Positions 1 through 12,200 of a stretch of DNA of 64,000 bases are shown here, in pieces. The stretch is taken from NCBI GenBank assembly GCA_947000775.1, contig CAMQGK010000567.1:14300501-14364500 (forward strand), given 5' to 3'. Numbering within the stretch: the first letter of the stretch is position 1; the number at the start of each line of letters is the position of its first letter. This stretch comes from Pterois miles (taxonomy: Eukaryota > Chordata > Actinopteri > Perciformes > Scorpaenidae). A program made the translations under genes and the position numbers. The notes beneath the pieces were generated by a model. It did no database searches, was not told the DNA's origin, and saw nothing but the letters and a program-made list of their open reading frames with translations.

Positions 1-917
1 GACCTCAGCGTTTACGGCTCTCGATCGACGCATGGAGTTAGTCTCTGCTGCATGGCTGTTTGAGCTACTCTGCGAATCAGGCTGGGCTCTGGGCCGAGTG
101 TGGAGAATTGAATTGGTGTGGATGTTTGCACAAGGGAACGGAAGACAGCAGGGAGGAAATGCTAATGATCTTTATGGGCAATAAACAGGACATATATCTT
201 CAGGTTGATAGATGCACATGACCTTTGGGGTGATTTAGTTACACTTAGGAATCTGAGTGAGTGTCTGGGGAAGCCTGACGTCAAAAGGTCTTTTGGAGTT
301 TTAGTCAAACAGTGATGAGAAAACACAGAAGCTGAGAATAAACTATCTAGTCTTGATCTCCTCTTGTCTTCCTTTGCTTCATCTCCATCAAAAACAACAA
401 AATAGTGTCCCAACTCCCACATGCATTTAGACTCACTCACTAACATTAATATGTCCCATTCAGACCACATCCGGCTGTCTGTGTCATTTGTTGTAACATT
501 ATCGATCTTTCGGGTCTCTCCCAGTCATTGACCTGTGTGTATTTGTGTGTGTTTAAACATTTAAAGAAGTCTGTGTCATACTTTGTGATCAAAGTTGAGG
601 AATTTTAAAGGCAAAGAACGGCTGGGGGCAGCCTTCACGGTGGATATATATACCTCTGTCTGCAGCTTCTAATGGAGCAGAACACCCCCACCTTTCTCGT
701 TTTTCTCCTTCACCTCCTATGAGCCTCCTCTGCCACTATACCGAGCCTGATGAGATCGCTTTTAGGGGCCCCTTCATCAGATAACACTGGAACTGATATG
801 GCTGCTCAGACAACTCTGAGTGGGGCCTTTCTGTATGGTAATGGATAACAAATATTAATGTACAAATAATAGCCAAAAAAGCTAAAAGTGTAGGAATGAT
901 AGTGTGAATGATATGAT
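1..917. other. intergenic, no gene seen
   Basis: No convincing exon, RNA gene or repeat was identified. The open frames here are short and without recognisable motifs. Confidence 0.4.
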
Positions 918-2048
918 TTAAAGGAATAGTTCAGCATTTTGAGAAGGACTAGTAGTTGTTATTGGCTTTCTTGCTGAGAGTTACATGAGAAGTTTTATAC
1001 CACTCTCAGACCAATAGTAATGCTACTGCCAGCAGCCAGATAGCTTAGCTTAGCACATAGGCTGGAAACAGGGAAACAGCTAACCTGGCTCTGTCCAAAG
1101 GTTTGTTTAATCCATGAGTAAAAACAACATGTTGTGGTCTTACTAGGGGTCATACTGTATGTTGTTGTATTTCTTGGCATTTGTCACTTCCAGGAGTCTC
1201 CAACAGTTGCCTGGCAAACTCACTGTGGACAACCAGACACCAAACTGTGCAGATTAAACCACATGATCGCATGGGAAGGCGTGTATTTAGCACAACATTA
1301 CAAAGGACATCCAGTCATTTTTATGTCCTGCAACAAAACTACAGTAATGGCCATAGTTAAATGTGGGCAACAAAACCACTTAGGTTTAGGCAACAAAAAT
1401 ATTCACCTTAGTTTGGGCAACAAAAGCACTTAGTTAAGTTTAGAGGAAAACAGCATGGTTGGCCTTAACATAAGTACGTAAACTAAGTAAAATCTGTACG
1501 TAAACAATGTAACACAAGTATGGAAAACATGTCACAAATGTCACTAATGCAACCCTTAACACTTGAACACTGGTTTCCTGATTTGGACCCATCTACCTCC
1601 CCTCCCACCCAACATAAGCTGTCTTTCTCACTTTTTATTCTACATACTGTAGCTCTGAGCATGGATATACTGTATTTATGTTGCATTGCATGCATGCACT
1701 TATATAACAGTCAGTACTGACTACATGGCATACAAATGACATGCCAAAAGCAAGAAAGCTGTTCTTATTGCAAACAAAATGACAAGCGAATTACCATGTC
1801 ATTATCACATCATTTAGTGAGACTGGGCTAATTAAACGAAGAGATATAAGTTGTTCATTTGTCAGCTTTTAAGGTGCTGGCTGACAGAGGCTTGGCTAGC
1901 TGTTTCCCCCTCTTTATGCTAAGCTAAGCTAACCTGCTGCTGATGCTAGCTTCATATTTACTGTACAGACATGCACAGCTTTGATCTTCTCATCCAACTC
2001 TTGTTACAAAATCAAATAAATTTCCAAAATGTTAAACTATTTCTTGAT
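918..2048. mobile_element. TIR DNA element ending in TTTAAAGGAATAGTT (T2/Kolobok-like)
   Basis: The left end reads TTTAAAGGAATAGTTCAGCA. The right end, reverse-complemented, reads AAGAAATAGTTTAACATTTT. Both arms continue inward for roughly 200 bases with matching blocks: AGCTTAGCTTAGCACATAGG on the left and ATGCTAAGCTAAGCTAACC on the right, each next to CTGGAAACAGGGAAACAGCT or its complement GCTGTTTCCCCC. The middle has no coding potential and includes a short GGCAACAAAA tandem at 1363-1436. I recognise the arms as a common percomorph interspersed repeat. The TTAAAGGAA terminus fits the TTAAAGGRR motif known from T2-type MITEs of the Kolobok superfamily; the family assignment is inference. 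Confidence 0.7.
1363..1436 (+). repeat. short tandem: about 26-bp GGCAACAAAA units, three degenerate copies
   Basis: Three successive units begin GGGCAACAAAACCACTTAGG, GGCAACAAAAATATTCACCT and GGGCAACAAAAGCACTTAGT. They lie inside the TIR element at 918-2048. No function is suggested. Confidence 0.5.
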
Positions 2049-3052
2049 CACTTGACAGTATTATCAAGTGCTCAAAACAACTGCACCCTTTAAATTATTT
2101 CATGAAACTGGCGGAAAACATCGCCCAGACATATGCTTTCAGTGTTAGAGAATATGTAATATGTCAGTTCCCGCCAAGACAGCTAAGTGATTTAGCTGGT
2201 CCTTCTTTTCAACTGCAGCAACAAAAATGTTTCTGACACCTGCTGATGTCAGTTTTTGATAGAGTAGTGGTCTCCTTCCTTTTAATCACCCACTGTGAAT
2301 TTCTGCAACGGTTTTGTACTGTTGTACTACATGTGTCGTCCACATGTATTCTAATCAAAACGCTCTATACCTTCTTGTTGTGGTTATGGCTCATGTTGTA
2401 GCTTCACCACCAGATCAGGCAAATCACCACAATTTCTAAGAGATTTATCTTTCCCTACCCTTGTGGTGTACCAAATGGTAGCCAGCGGGGGAGCGAACGT
2501 CAACCAGCCATTTGCAGAAAACAAAGCCACAGAATAGGACCACATGTTTTATAGTCACATTAGGTATATGTTGGCTAGAAAGTGTTTGTACAAGCAACAG
2601 ATCGAGTATGATTTCTAGATGGGCAAAATATATTATATATTATAAAATACATCAAAGAGACCTCAACTGTGTCGGCACATGTACGCCAACATGGCCTGAA
2701 AGTACATATTTATGTCACCTCTTCCCCCTCATCAACTCCCGCCAGCACTGGGAGGCATTAAACCTGTCAGATAAAATTTATTATACTATACCAAAGTCAT
2801 GGAAAATACATGTTTCTAATAGGCTTGCAGGTGTCCAGTAAGTACTTTTGCAACTGTCTGAAACAGATTAAAATTTGAAAAATGGACCTTTTTTCTTTTT
2901 TTCTTATGGTATGATATAAAAGTCACTACTCTCCGATGTGTGGCAACATAGAAAATAATGTTTTCAACAGAGTTCTTTGCCTTTATCTTGTCTGTTATTT
3001 TTCTATATCAGGACACCTCAGTGTATTGTAGCTTACCCATACATGTGTACTA
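2049..3052. other. intergenic, no gene seen
   Basis: AT-rich sequence with scattered short open frames that resemble no known protein. No RNA gene or clear repeat structure was recognised. Confidence 0.35.
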
Positions 3053-3620
3053 TCCATAGACTGTATATAAGAAGTAGACGTAGTCACTGTGACGTCACCC
3101 ATTGGTTTGAGGGCTACTTTGAAGGTTCAAGTTTGGCTTTTGCCACCGCCATCTTGGCTTTTGCAACCAGAAGTGACACAAGAGGGTGGAGCTAAGTACA
3201 GTCAAAAAGACATTTTTAGGTGACCTAACTGTTATAATTAGCTTTCATGAACTGAAAACACACTGTGAAAGGGTTAAAGTTGTAAGATGACAACATGGAC
3301 AGCTCCCAGATTGGAAACCTGTAAATCACAAGGTCACCACACCCTAAAACATACCCTGCTTTATCATCTATTTGACTTTAAATGGGACCATAATTTACTA
3401 AATGAACATCATGCTGTATTAAAGAAGAATTGAAACTAGTGATTGAGACCATAAACTCATGTTTACAATGTTTACTGAGGTAATAAATCAAGTGAGGGTC
3501 GTTTTCTCATAGACTTTTTAGACTTTTTGCAACCAGAGGTGTCGCCCCCTGCTGGCTATTAGAAAAAAATGCAAGTTTAAGGGACTTCAGCGTTGGCTTC
3601 ACTTTTCAGACTGTGAGGTT
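3053..3620 (+). repeat. percomorph interspersed repeat (CCATAGACTGTATATAAGAAG family)
   Basis: The block begins CCATAGACTGTATATAAGAAG, continues GTGACGTCACCCATTGGTTTG and GCCACCGCCATCTTGGC, and ends near AGGGACTTCAGCGTTGGC. I recognise it as a frequent percomorph dispersed repeat. An inverted partial copy lies at 16510-16647 and shares the GTGACGTCAC and CCAAGATGGC blocks. No coding capacity is seen and the superfamily is uncertain. Confidence 0.6.
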
Positions 3621-4779
3621 GCTATTTGGTACCATCTTGCTTGCATAGAATACATATCTTACAATAATTGGAGATAATAATATACAATACACTTGTTAGT
3701 GTGTGAAGAGAGAGATGTTTAAATTGTGAATAAATATCCTTGATCTCCTTTTCCAATAATAATCTCTCTCAAGCTAGGACACATACAGTGGACTGCATTT
3801 TTATATAACCAGCTTCAAAAGCTAATAATCCACATTCCTGCACTAATGTTCCTCTAAAGTTCAAAGAGTACCATTTCTCCCTCTGGGGTTATGCTATGTA
3901 CTGCAGAGCTCAGAAAATATGAAACTACATGCGCGACTACAAGTCCATTGATCTCGCTCTGATTCAAATTATATGCTTGACTGGCCACCTGAAATCTCTC
4001 TGTACAGTGGGAAGCTAAAGGGCTGCACTAGTATACAGAAAAGACTCAAATTAAAACATCTGCTGTATCCATGATGTCTCAGTGGTCATACCAACGACTG
4101 GAGGGCACTTTCATGCAAATTAGTGAGCATTCAAAAAATGTATTTGATATTTTCTTTTGTGTTTTTCTCATCTCAGTCTTTGCCAAAAAGGGAACTGCTC
4201 TTTAATTAAGGAGAGAAATGTAGCACTTAGAGTAGACGAAGGAAGACAATAGATGTGAAAATGTGTCAATCAGTGTATTCATTAGAGACGAGGTGGGTTT
4301 CTGCCGAAATGGTTTAGAATAATTATTAGCTTGTTTACACAGTACACAACACTGCTCTGACTCACATGAGGATTACAAAAGGAAAAAAAAAAAAACCAGC
4401 ATAGTTTTATGTGATATTAAATCATCATCTTGATCTTTTGTCATCACGCCTCCAGCCACGATGATGGAGCTCTGCACAAAGTAAAATACCAGAGTAAAAG
4501 GGCGCTGACGCTGAGGGCTTTTGTCATTATTCAAACCTGTCACATTTCTCTATTGTGCAATAAGAAACAGTTTGTTATTGTGAAACAAAGCTTGTGCCAA
4601 TGTGCAAATAATAGATGACAAATGGCTCAGTCAACAGTAAAACTGTTGTTTTTTTTTTGGTGTGTATGTCACAATCCTTTCTTAGAGGGCAGTTTCAATA
4701 TTTTTCAACCTAGACCTATTTTCCCATGTTTTTGTGTCTAACTGATGAATAGGGACAACACTTTCTGAGAGTGGTCCAG

Positions 4780-5514
4780 CATTGAGGGAGAGCGCTGTAG
4801 ACGGCAGCTGCTCACAGGCTGCTATATCCCTATTTCCACCAAGAAGTTCCTGGTAATTTTCAGTCCCGCGACTACTTTTCAAGGAACCTAAAAGGTTCCT
4901 TTATCCATTATTGTCTGTGTTTATAGAGCAGAAACTACTTTCAGAAAATACTACTCCTGACCAGGGCCTTTTCGGGGGTAAGAAGTCCTTGGAAAATGTC
5001 CCTGGACCTTCATTTAGACCTTGGTCCCTGTGGTGAAAACACAATGAATTCATCAAAAGGTTCCTAGTTCCAGGGGAAAGTATCTGTGGTCAAAAAAAGG
5101 CTAATGTAACCCTATTTGGGCAAGCTGGCATCGTTATTTATGTCCACTTGTTTTTGCCATGACAGTTGTTGAAAGTGTCTGACATTATGCAAAGAGTCTC
5201 GCTCTGGGGGAAATCTCATTGTGAAATCTGGCGAGGTGACGTGTTGCTGGAAGACAATGGTGGAACAGAGGAATACATCCATGGTGGACACATGAGTGCC
5301 AGCCGGGGAGTTTGTTGTGTTGGAGAAAGTGTATCTTAGTGTTATCTAAAAAATTTCAGTCATGGCTGAATATCTAGATCGTTTCCACAATGTGGATGAG
5401 CTCTTTGGATTCGATGGTCGCCTGTATTCATTTAAGCCAGAGTATATCACCAGTCATTTCGGACAAACTTGTGATAAAACTCGAGGGACCCTTTCACCTC
5501 ATCCCTTATTATGA
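4780..5514 (+). mobile_element. possible PIF/ISL2EU-like DNA transposon fragment with small ORF
   Basis: The stretch CTATTTCCACCAAGAAGTTC and the nearby GGTTCCT-rich sequence (4835-5110) resemble the 5' ends of teleost PIF/ISL2EU-type elements. Downstream, an ATG at 5362 opens a 50-codon frame starting MAEYLDRFHNVDELFGFDGR, with LYSFKPEY and a TGA at 5512-5514. The LYSFKPEY block loosely resembles the PYLFEPE motif of proteins carried by such elements. No transposase catalytic motifs and no opposite end were found, so this is at best a truncated copy. The assignment is tentative. Confidence 0.35.
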
Positions 5515-5658
5515 AAGAATTATTTGTTTGTTTTAATGGGTCACATGCAATATTAAAGACATAAGCTCTGCCCTAATTCATGGACTGGATCCTCCCAAGA
5601 ACACAGACAGTGATAGTGGGTCATTCAGAGGACATGAGGAGGACATTAGCCATGATTC

Positions 5659-6280
5659 AAAATGTACCTTAAAGGGAGATTTGTCAAGTATTTAATACTC
5701 CTGTCAACATAGGGGCAGCCATACACTGTATGCTTGTTATATGTAAATGTATGTACATATTTATTTATTATTGGAAATCAATCAGCAATACAAAACAATG
5801 AAAGTATGGTCTAGAAACCCTCACAGTTACTGCATTTAGCAAAAAAATATATGCTCAAATCATAACATGGCAAACTGCAGTCCAAGAGGCAACAACAGCT
5901 GTCAGTGTGTCAGTGTGCTGACTTGACTATGACTTGCCCCAAACTGCATGTGATTATCATAAAGTGGGCATGTCTGTAAAGGGGAGACTGGAGGCTACCC
6001 AGAGAACCCATTTACATTCACATATCTTGAGGTCAGAGGACAAAGCACCCCTTTGAAAATGGCCATGCCAATTTTTCCTCAAGTTTGGAGCGTTATTCTG
6101 CCTCCTTCGTGACAAGCTGGTATGACATGGTTGGTACCAATGGATTCCTTAGATTATCTAGTTTCATATGCTGCCAGTATCTTCACTTTAAACTGAACCC
6201 CCCCAAAGAAATTAGTGGCAGTGAAATGAATTTGCATTAGTGAGTTATTAGCGTGTTAACTTTGACAGTGCTAGTATTAA
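5659..6280 (+). mobile_element. dispersed AGGGCTGTCAA repeat, copy 1 (5'-truncated)
   Basis: It begins inside the element at CAAAATGTACCTTAAAGGGA and contains GTCAGTGTGTCAGTGTGCTG and GGGCATGTCTGTAAAGGGGA. It ends GTTAACTTTGACAGTGCTAG, the complement-type terminus of AGGGCTGTCAA. Two further copies lie at 37806-38390 and 48637-49380 in the same orientation. I recognise it as a common percomorph non-autonomous DNA element, possibly hAT-type. The 5' 100-150 bases present in the other copies are missing here. Confidence 0.65.
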
Positions 6281-9200
6281 TTCTTTCACTGGTGGAGTTT
6301 CATATCAGAAAAAGCATATACAGTAAGACATAATTTCATTTATTGCCCAGAGGCCTTACACCAAAAAAGCAATTTTTATGTGATTTTTCTGTATGAAATT
6401 TCTAGACTTTGTTATTGCAATATGTCTGTGTAACAAAATGGAGCAGCTGATCTGTGAACTGGTGAAAGATGATGGCGAAACACATTTGCTGTGCTGTTGT
6501 CAGAGTGGTGCTGTCAGCATGGCGCTGGCTGCCTCCCTCCCTCTCTGTCCTGCTACACTGTGGGCCTTTCAGCTGCCCCTCTCTGGGCCCCCGTCCTTTC
6601 CAAAGCCCTCCTACTCTCTATTGTTCTTGTGTTTGGTACTTTTGTTTGAGGCCTTTCCTTATCAGATGTGCAGGCTCCAGCTCTGCTATTTATAAACATC
6701 TCAAATATCTCCCCCTCTGACATTCTCTGCCCTGCTCTGTGAAAATAGGGCAATATTGAATATAAAGCTGAACAGAACTAATTGTCTGACAAATCAACAG
6801 GCTGTGTCCGTCTGCTTCCATCACATATCACCATCCACTCTCTACTCCCTAGACATTCCCCACTCTTTACCTGCCAGCAGCCCTGTTTATTGGCCTTTTT
6901 AATGCACTGTGGGAGGTTTGTGTGGAGGTAGAGCTGAGGTGGCCGCCCTTGTCTGAAAGCCTTGTTTTATGGGAGGTCTACATTCACCACACAGGATTTT
7001 TTACAGACATGCAGACGACATGCCCACCTCCCCTTCCCACACAGAGCTGGAATCAAGACATTGTTGGAGCATAATCCATTGTCCTTATGTTCCTCATGCG
7101 CACATTATTTATGTATTTAAGGTGGTAGAGGGATGACTTGTGTGAGCATTGTGAGGTCATGTAGAGGTGGGACTCTGTGTTTATAGCCAACACATGGAGG
7201 ACCTCGGGTAGGATCAGTGAACCACAAGGGTGTCATTACACAGTTTTTCTTACATCAGCCACATTTGCTTCACACCCAAAAACACATGACTGTAGCGAAA
7301 ACAAAGAACGTGCCTCTGCTCAAAGAACTGACTGACTGCTAGAAAACCGTCACCCCAATGATCTCCTGGGTTTGACATCTTGAACTTGAGTCGCTCTGCT
7401 GCAGCTGTGCAGGAGAGCTATAGACCTCAGGCTTAACCACCTTGTATAAGAAAGCCTGAATAAATGCATGGGCCTCCCTGTGCTTTCTATCAGATAAGAG
7501 TATGTCCAGGGAGCAGGCTCAGAGCATTCCTCTGCTGCTACACACAAGGCAACTTTTGTCTGCCCTCTATATCTGTGGCTGCTATTCCAGTGGTCCAGTG
7601 GAAATGTATGCTGCTTATTAGATGTAGAAGCCTTTAGTCACTTGTACCTAACCGGATCACACAGACAGATGATGTGATTACAGCTGACATCTATATGTAT
7701 AATGGGCCAACCACCTCTGGCCTTAAATGTCATGGACATAGCAGAGAGCTATGAAGTTATCATTATGTATGTTTTTAGTGTTTACCACGCTGCACATATT
7801 CATCAGTCAGTATGCATGCGTTATGTCTCAATAAATCTTGAGGTGCTGATACCTACAATATATCATTCAACTGAAACTATATGAGGTTAATGCTCTCTAC
7901 TGGGACACACGGAGAAAAGGTATCATTATGTCTAGAAAGCTCTGGGGCATTTCTGACTTTCTACACCTGGATACATTAAATTCAAAGCAAGTATGTAAAA
8001 ACACAGAGATAAAAACTGATTTAAATTGTGGTGGAGGACAGAGTGTCATGCTGCCTCCAAACATATTTATGACTATGGGAGACAATAGTTTCTTTTAGCG
8101 TCTGGATATGACTGTAGTTTATGTGTCAATTTCTGATTTGTGGAGAAAACATACTCATATAAAAATGCATGAAATATGACTCAACCATAATTAAAAAATT
8201 CTTTGCTTTGAATATTTGGACAGCGATATTTATCTACATATCCCTATATGCCTTTCAGTTGCCAACCAGTTAACAATCTGTATACTTGACCTGAAAATAA
8301 CCACAATCACCCATTGCTTTATTCTCAAGTGATGTCTGAATCTATTGTAATCTAGTTTTAAGTTTATTTTTATAGGACTTTCTTCCACTTCAATATTGAC
8401 TGTCACTGTTTCTTCTCTTTGGTGTAACGGACCATTTGTTTTTCTGTCTTTATTTCTTTCTTCCTTTATTTTTCGGTATTATTATTTTTATTATTAATGG
8501 GTGTAGTGCAGTGATTTTAATGGGTGTGTGTGATCTTTGAGCTATAGCAGTATGAACTGCAAGTTATAAGGCTCCACATAAATTTAGAGACCCCTCCTTG
8601 TTTACTCAGTAAAATGTTGGTTGCATTGTCAATCTACCTATCATTTCCTGGGTGCAACATGCTATTTGTGGTTCTTAAGTGTGTGCAGTGACACTTTGCC
8701 TTATGGGATCTTACTTTGCTGTGTGAGTCCTAAATTATATTGTGTATTTTTGCCATTTATATCAAGGTATTATGCAGTGCCCAGTCCACTGTACATACTC
8801 CATTTTGCACTGTGTAGCTCTAGGCTTGCTAAATTACCTTACCTGCGTTTTTAAAATGCAAATTGTTTAACTAAACTGTGTCTCTTTTTGAGCTGTCAGC
8901 CTCTCGTCCTGTTTATTCTGGACGCGTACCTGTGTATGTGGTTAACTAGATTGAAGTTAATAGTTACAGCCTTAAATACAATTTCCAATACTATATCTGG
9001 ATGAAACAAAATGCTTTCAGCTTCTTAATTTGACTCTTAGCTGCTGATTTCCATATGTGGAATCCACATTTTTGCTCTGCTCTTAAAACTGAAAGTTTGT
9101 CGTCAACCTGCTTTTATCACAAATTGCTAAAAACTGTTTCTGTTTACGTTGTTGCACTTCTGGGATTTAGTTGATGGATTAACTCGTCATGAAAAGTGTT

Positions 9201-12200
9201 TCCATCCCATTAATATCTGATGTCATTATGTTGGCATTTCTCTATTCCAGAATTAGACCCGCCATAAATAATACCTCATTATGTCTAATGGCTTGTTTGC
9301 TGGTTTTGACTTTGTGCACAGTTTGATGTATGGCTCTTTAAACTGTATACACTACACTGTAATTCAGCCACTGCACTGCATGGGCAGAGATTTATGATGC
9401 TGATTATTTTATAAATAGTCTGTGATGCAAATACAAACCAAAAAAAGCTGGTTGTCTTTCTGTACTGTAACTAAGAGTAAGTGCTCCATTCGTTATCTGT
9501 CTACAGACATCCGCTACCGCTAAGAACACATACACATGATGGAGGAGAGAGGTTTGGGATAAATAGAGTTGGGTGGACAAACAGCATGGTTTTACAGCAG
9601 GGGTTCTTCCTGAAATGAACCCATCAGTCCTCACTTCAAAGTGAGCAGTGCATTCTGGGCAGGATTTTGCAGTTGTGTAACAACCGAGGGGTGTTTCTAG
9701 ATTGTGTGTGTGTGTGTGTGTGCACGCGTGTGTGTTGCACTTGATGCACTTGATCTGATAGTATAGTCTGCATGTGTTTATTATCTGTGTGGTGTTTTCC
9801 ATAGAGGATTTGATATGCATGCAAACCGCAACTGGTTAACCTCACTCTACATTGTGTGTTACCATTAGAGCAAAGTGGGGCAACAGAAGGGATCTTTATA
9901 TTGAGTTTGTTTTAATCTTTTGTTATATTTGTAGAAATTCTCATTACATCCTGACAGTAATCAATTAATCAAATTCTCTGACAACAAAAAGAGAAAAAAA
10001 TCTGGGATCTGTGGCTGTTGCTGGATGGTTGCTGCATCTTATCATTTCATTTGGCCTGAATGACTAAAGGGATGGACTGTCAGTGTTGCAGACTTGACGA
10101 CTTTAAGGCTAGATTTAGTGACTTTTGCAGTTAAAGTGATTTGCTTGATTTCTCGACTTGATTTATCACTCTGAATTGGTCAAAAAACCTCCAACATGGG
10201 CAGACTAGAGTCAATGTTGTGGGTCACACTGCAAAAAGTAGACTGACAGACTCTTATCAGCAACCGCAAACTGTCCGCCGGCTGCCCGCCGGCTTGGTGT
10301 GTCAAGACCCTTTAAAATAATCCAGTCTTCACCATGGAAAGACCTCTCCCTCCAGAAGAACGTATTCAGACTGACTATCATTATGTTTTGAAAATTTAGC
10401 ATTTATACTACACATTAGTGAGATTTCGCTTTAGACCACGAGTCTGACTTCTCAGCTCGCTCTCTTTCTGGACCCATGCCGCTGTAAGATTTCTCCAATT
10501 TTGGAGTCAGATCAACTTCCACCAAGTCAAGACATGTACATGACAGACTGCTTCCAAGAGGGGAGTCCACCATGTAGTTGGTGAGTGACTCCAGTGAGGA
10601 GTATAGGATGAGACAGAGCTGGTGTTGCCAAATGGCAGGCATCTGGGTTGAGTTTCACCCCGCTGGGGGTGCAGATGGTGCGCACCAAACAAGCAACACA
10701 ACTCTGATTAGAACCAGAGGGGCGGCTCTTGCACTTATATGTGCACTCATTTTCATGCATGCTTGTCAAAGGGCCAGTTTAAATAACATGTACTTCAGGG
10801 AGAAGAGTGCTTCCATACTGCTCTGTGGTAGAAGCAGGGAAAGCTTCATCTACTGTAAAAGCTTGTGCTGATTGATCAACATGTGTTCCTTTCTGTTTCT
10901 GTTATTAACTTCAAGGAGAACCTTCAAGTGCTCAGTCTGAATATGTAATTTAGGTTTTAATTCACTTCATTGTGGGGAGCATTTTTGCTCAGCACAGAGG
11001 CAACCAATTTGTTTGCATGTTAGCAAAAGGAATTTGGGCCAGATGGTGTTGTGTAAACAGTTCAGTTGAAGCAGCTCTGCAGTAAAAGATCTTCATCAAA
11101 TGAAGACAAACATGTACACGGTGACATAAGAGTGAGATGTCACCTCGCTGCAAGCTGGCACACAGACTCACAATATTCCCTCCTTTTCATCCAGAATAAG
11201 TGTACCCTCTAATTGCCAAGCATTAGCTCCAGGATCCTTTACAAAAGGGAGGTGTGTGCGCACTGAGCTACTGTTCAGCTGGAATACAGGATGGCAGGTT
11301 CTTTTGAAAAGCTCACCACATGATGTCCACATGATACAAAAACGCAATGCAGTGCTAACCCACAATGGCCACAGAATTTACTGGGAGCTGATGAGAGCAG
11401 ACTGGGAGTGTTGGCAGCTGCTATGGTGGTCCCAGCGACTCAACGACGACATCCATCAGGGTTTGAGCAGAGTCAAGTGGCTGAATGTGGGGTTTTGGCT
11501 CAAGCCTGACTACGAGTAGCTGGTTTACCTTGCAGTAAACAGTTCCGTTCAATTTGCTTACTTCTCCCTGCAGTGCCATCTTTGTTCTTCTGAAACACAA
11601 GGCTCGTTTTATGTATGTATCAACAGCCGAGCAGTCCTCGGTCTTCTGGCTCCTCATGTCGAATGATGCATACGGACTACCGCCACCTGCTGGTGAGGAG
11701 AGTTATTTCCTCTTACACAGACGAATGTGTGTGCTAGCTGGCCGTCGGCCATGTTAGTATGATGTTAGTACTTAATCATATTAACTGTTCCCTAAGTCCG
11801 TACTGAACTGGGAATAAGGGCACTCAAGTATCCGTTCCCTCTTCTTGGAACCAGCTTCAAAGTTACCTGAATCCTTGAGATCTGGTCTCACTGCACGTCT
11901 GTAAAATGCTTCTACAAGCCTTGGAAACAAACACGTCTGGCTGTAGATGTTTTGATTGCTGATGAACGTTTTTTTTCCGATTCTTTAAGACAATAAATTG
12001 CTCTTTGTCTTGATTTTAAATCGTTATTTTTGTTTTATGTCTGCAACTGTGTAACTGTGCTGCTGCTTATGTTGGCCAGGATACTCTTGCAAAAAAGATC
12101 TTTAACATCAAGAAATCTTAACTCCTGCTTAAATAAAGGTTAAATAAAGTGCAACTTTTTTTGGCGGAGACACAGGCGCCATGAGGCGATGCAACAGTGA

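Noticed and set aside
6393..6753. Overlapping open frames on both strands in a GC-richer stretch
   Set aside because: Three frames overlap with no known motif, no splice support and different strands; most likely chance.
9404..9845. His/Thr-rich open frame
   Set aside because: It is created by the TG/CA microsatellite at 9703-9737.
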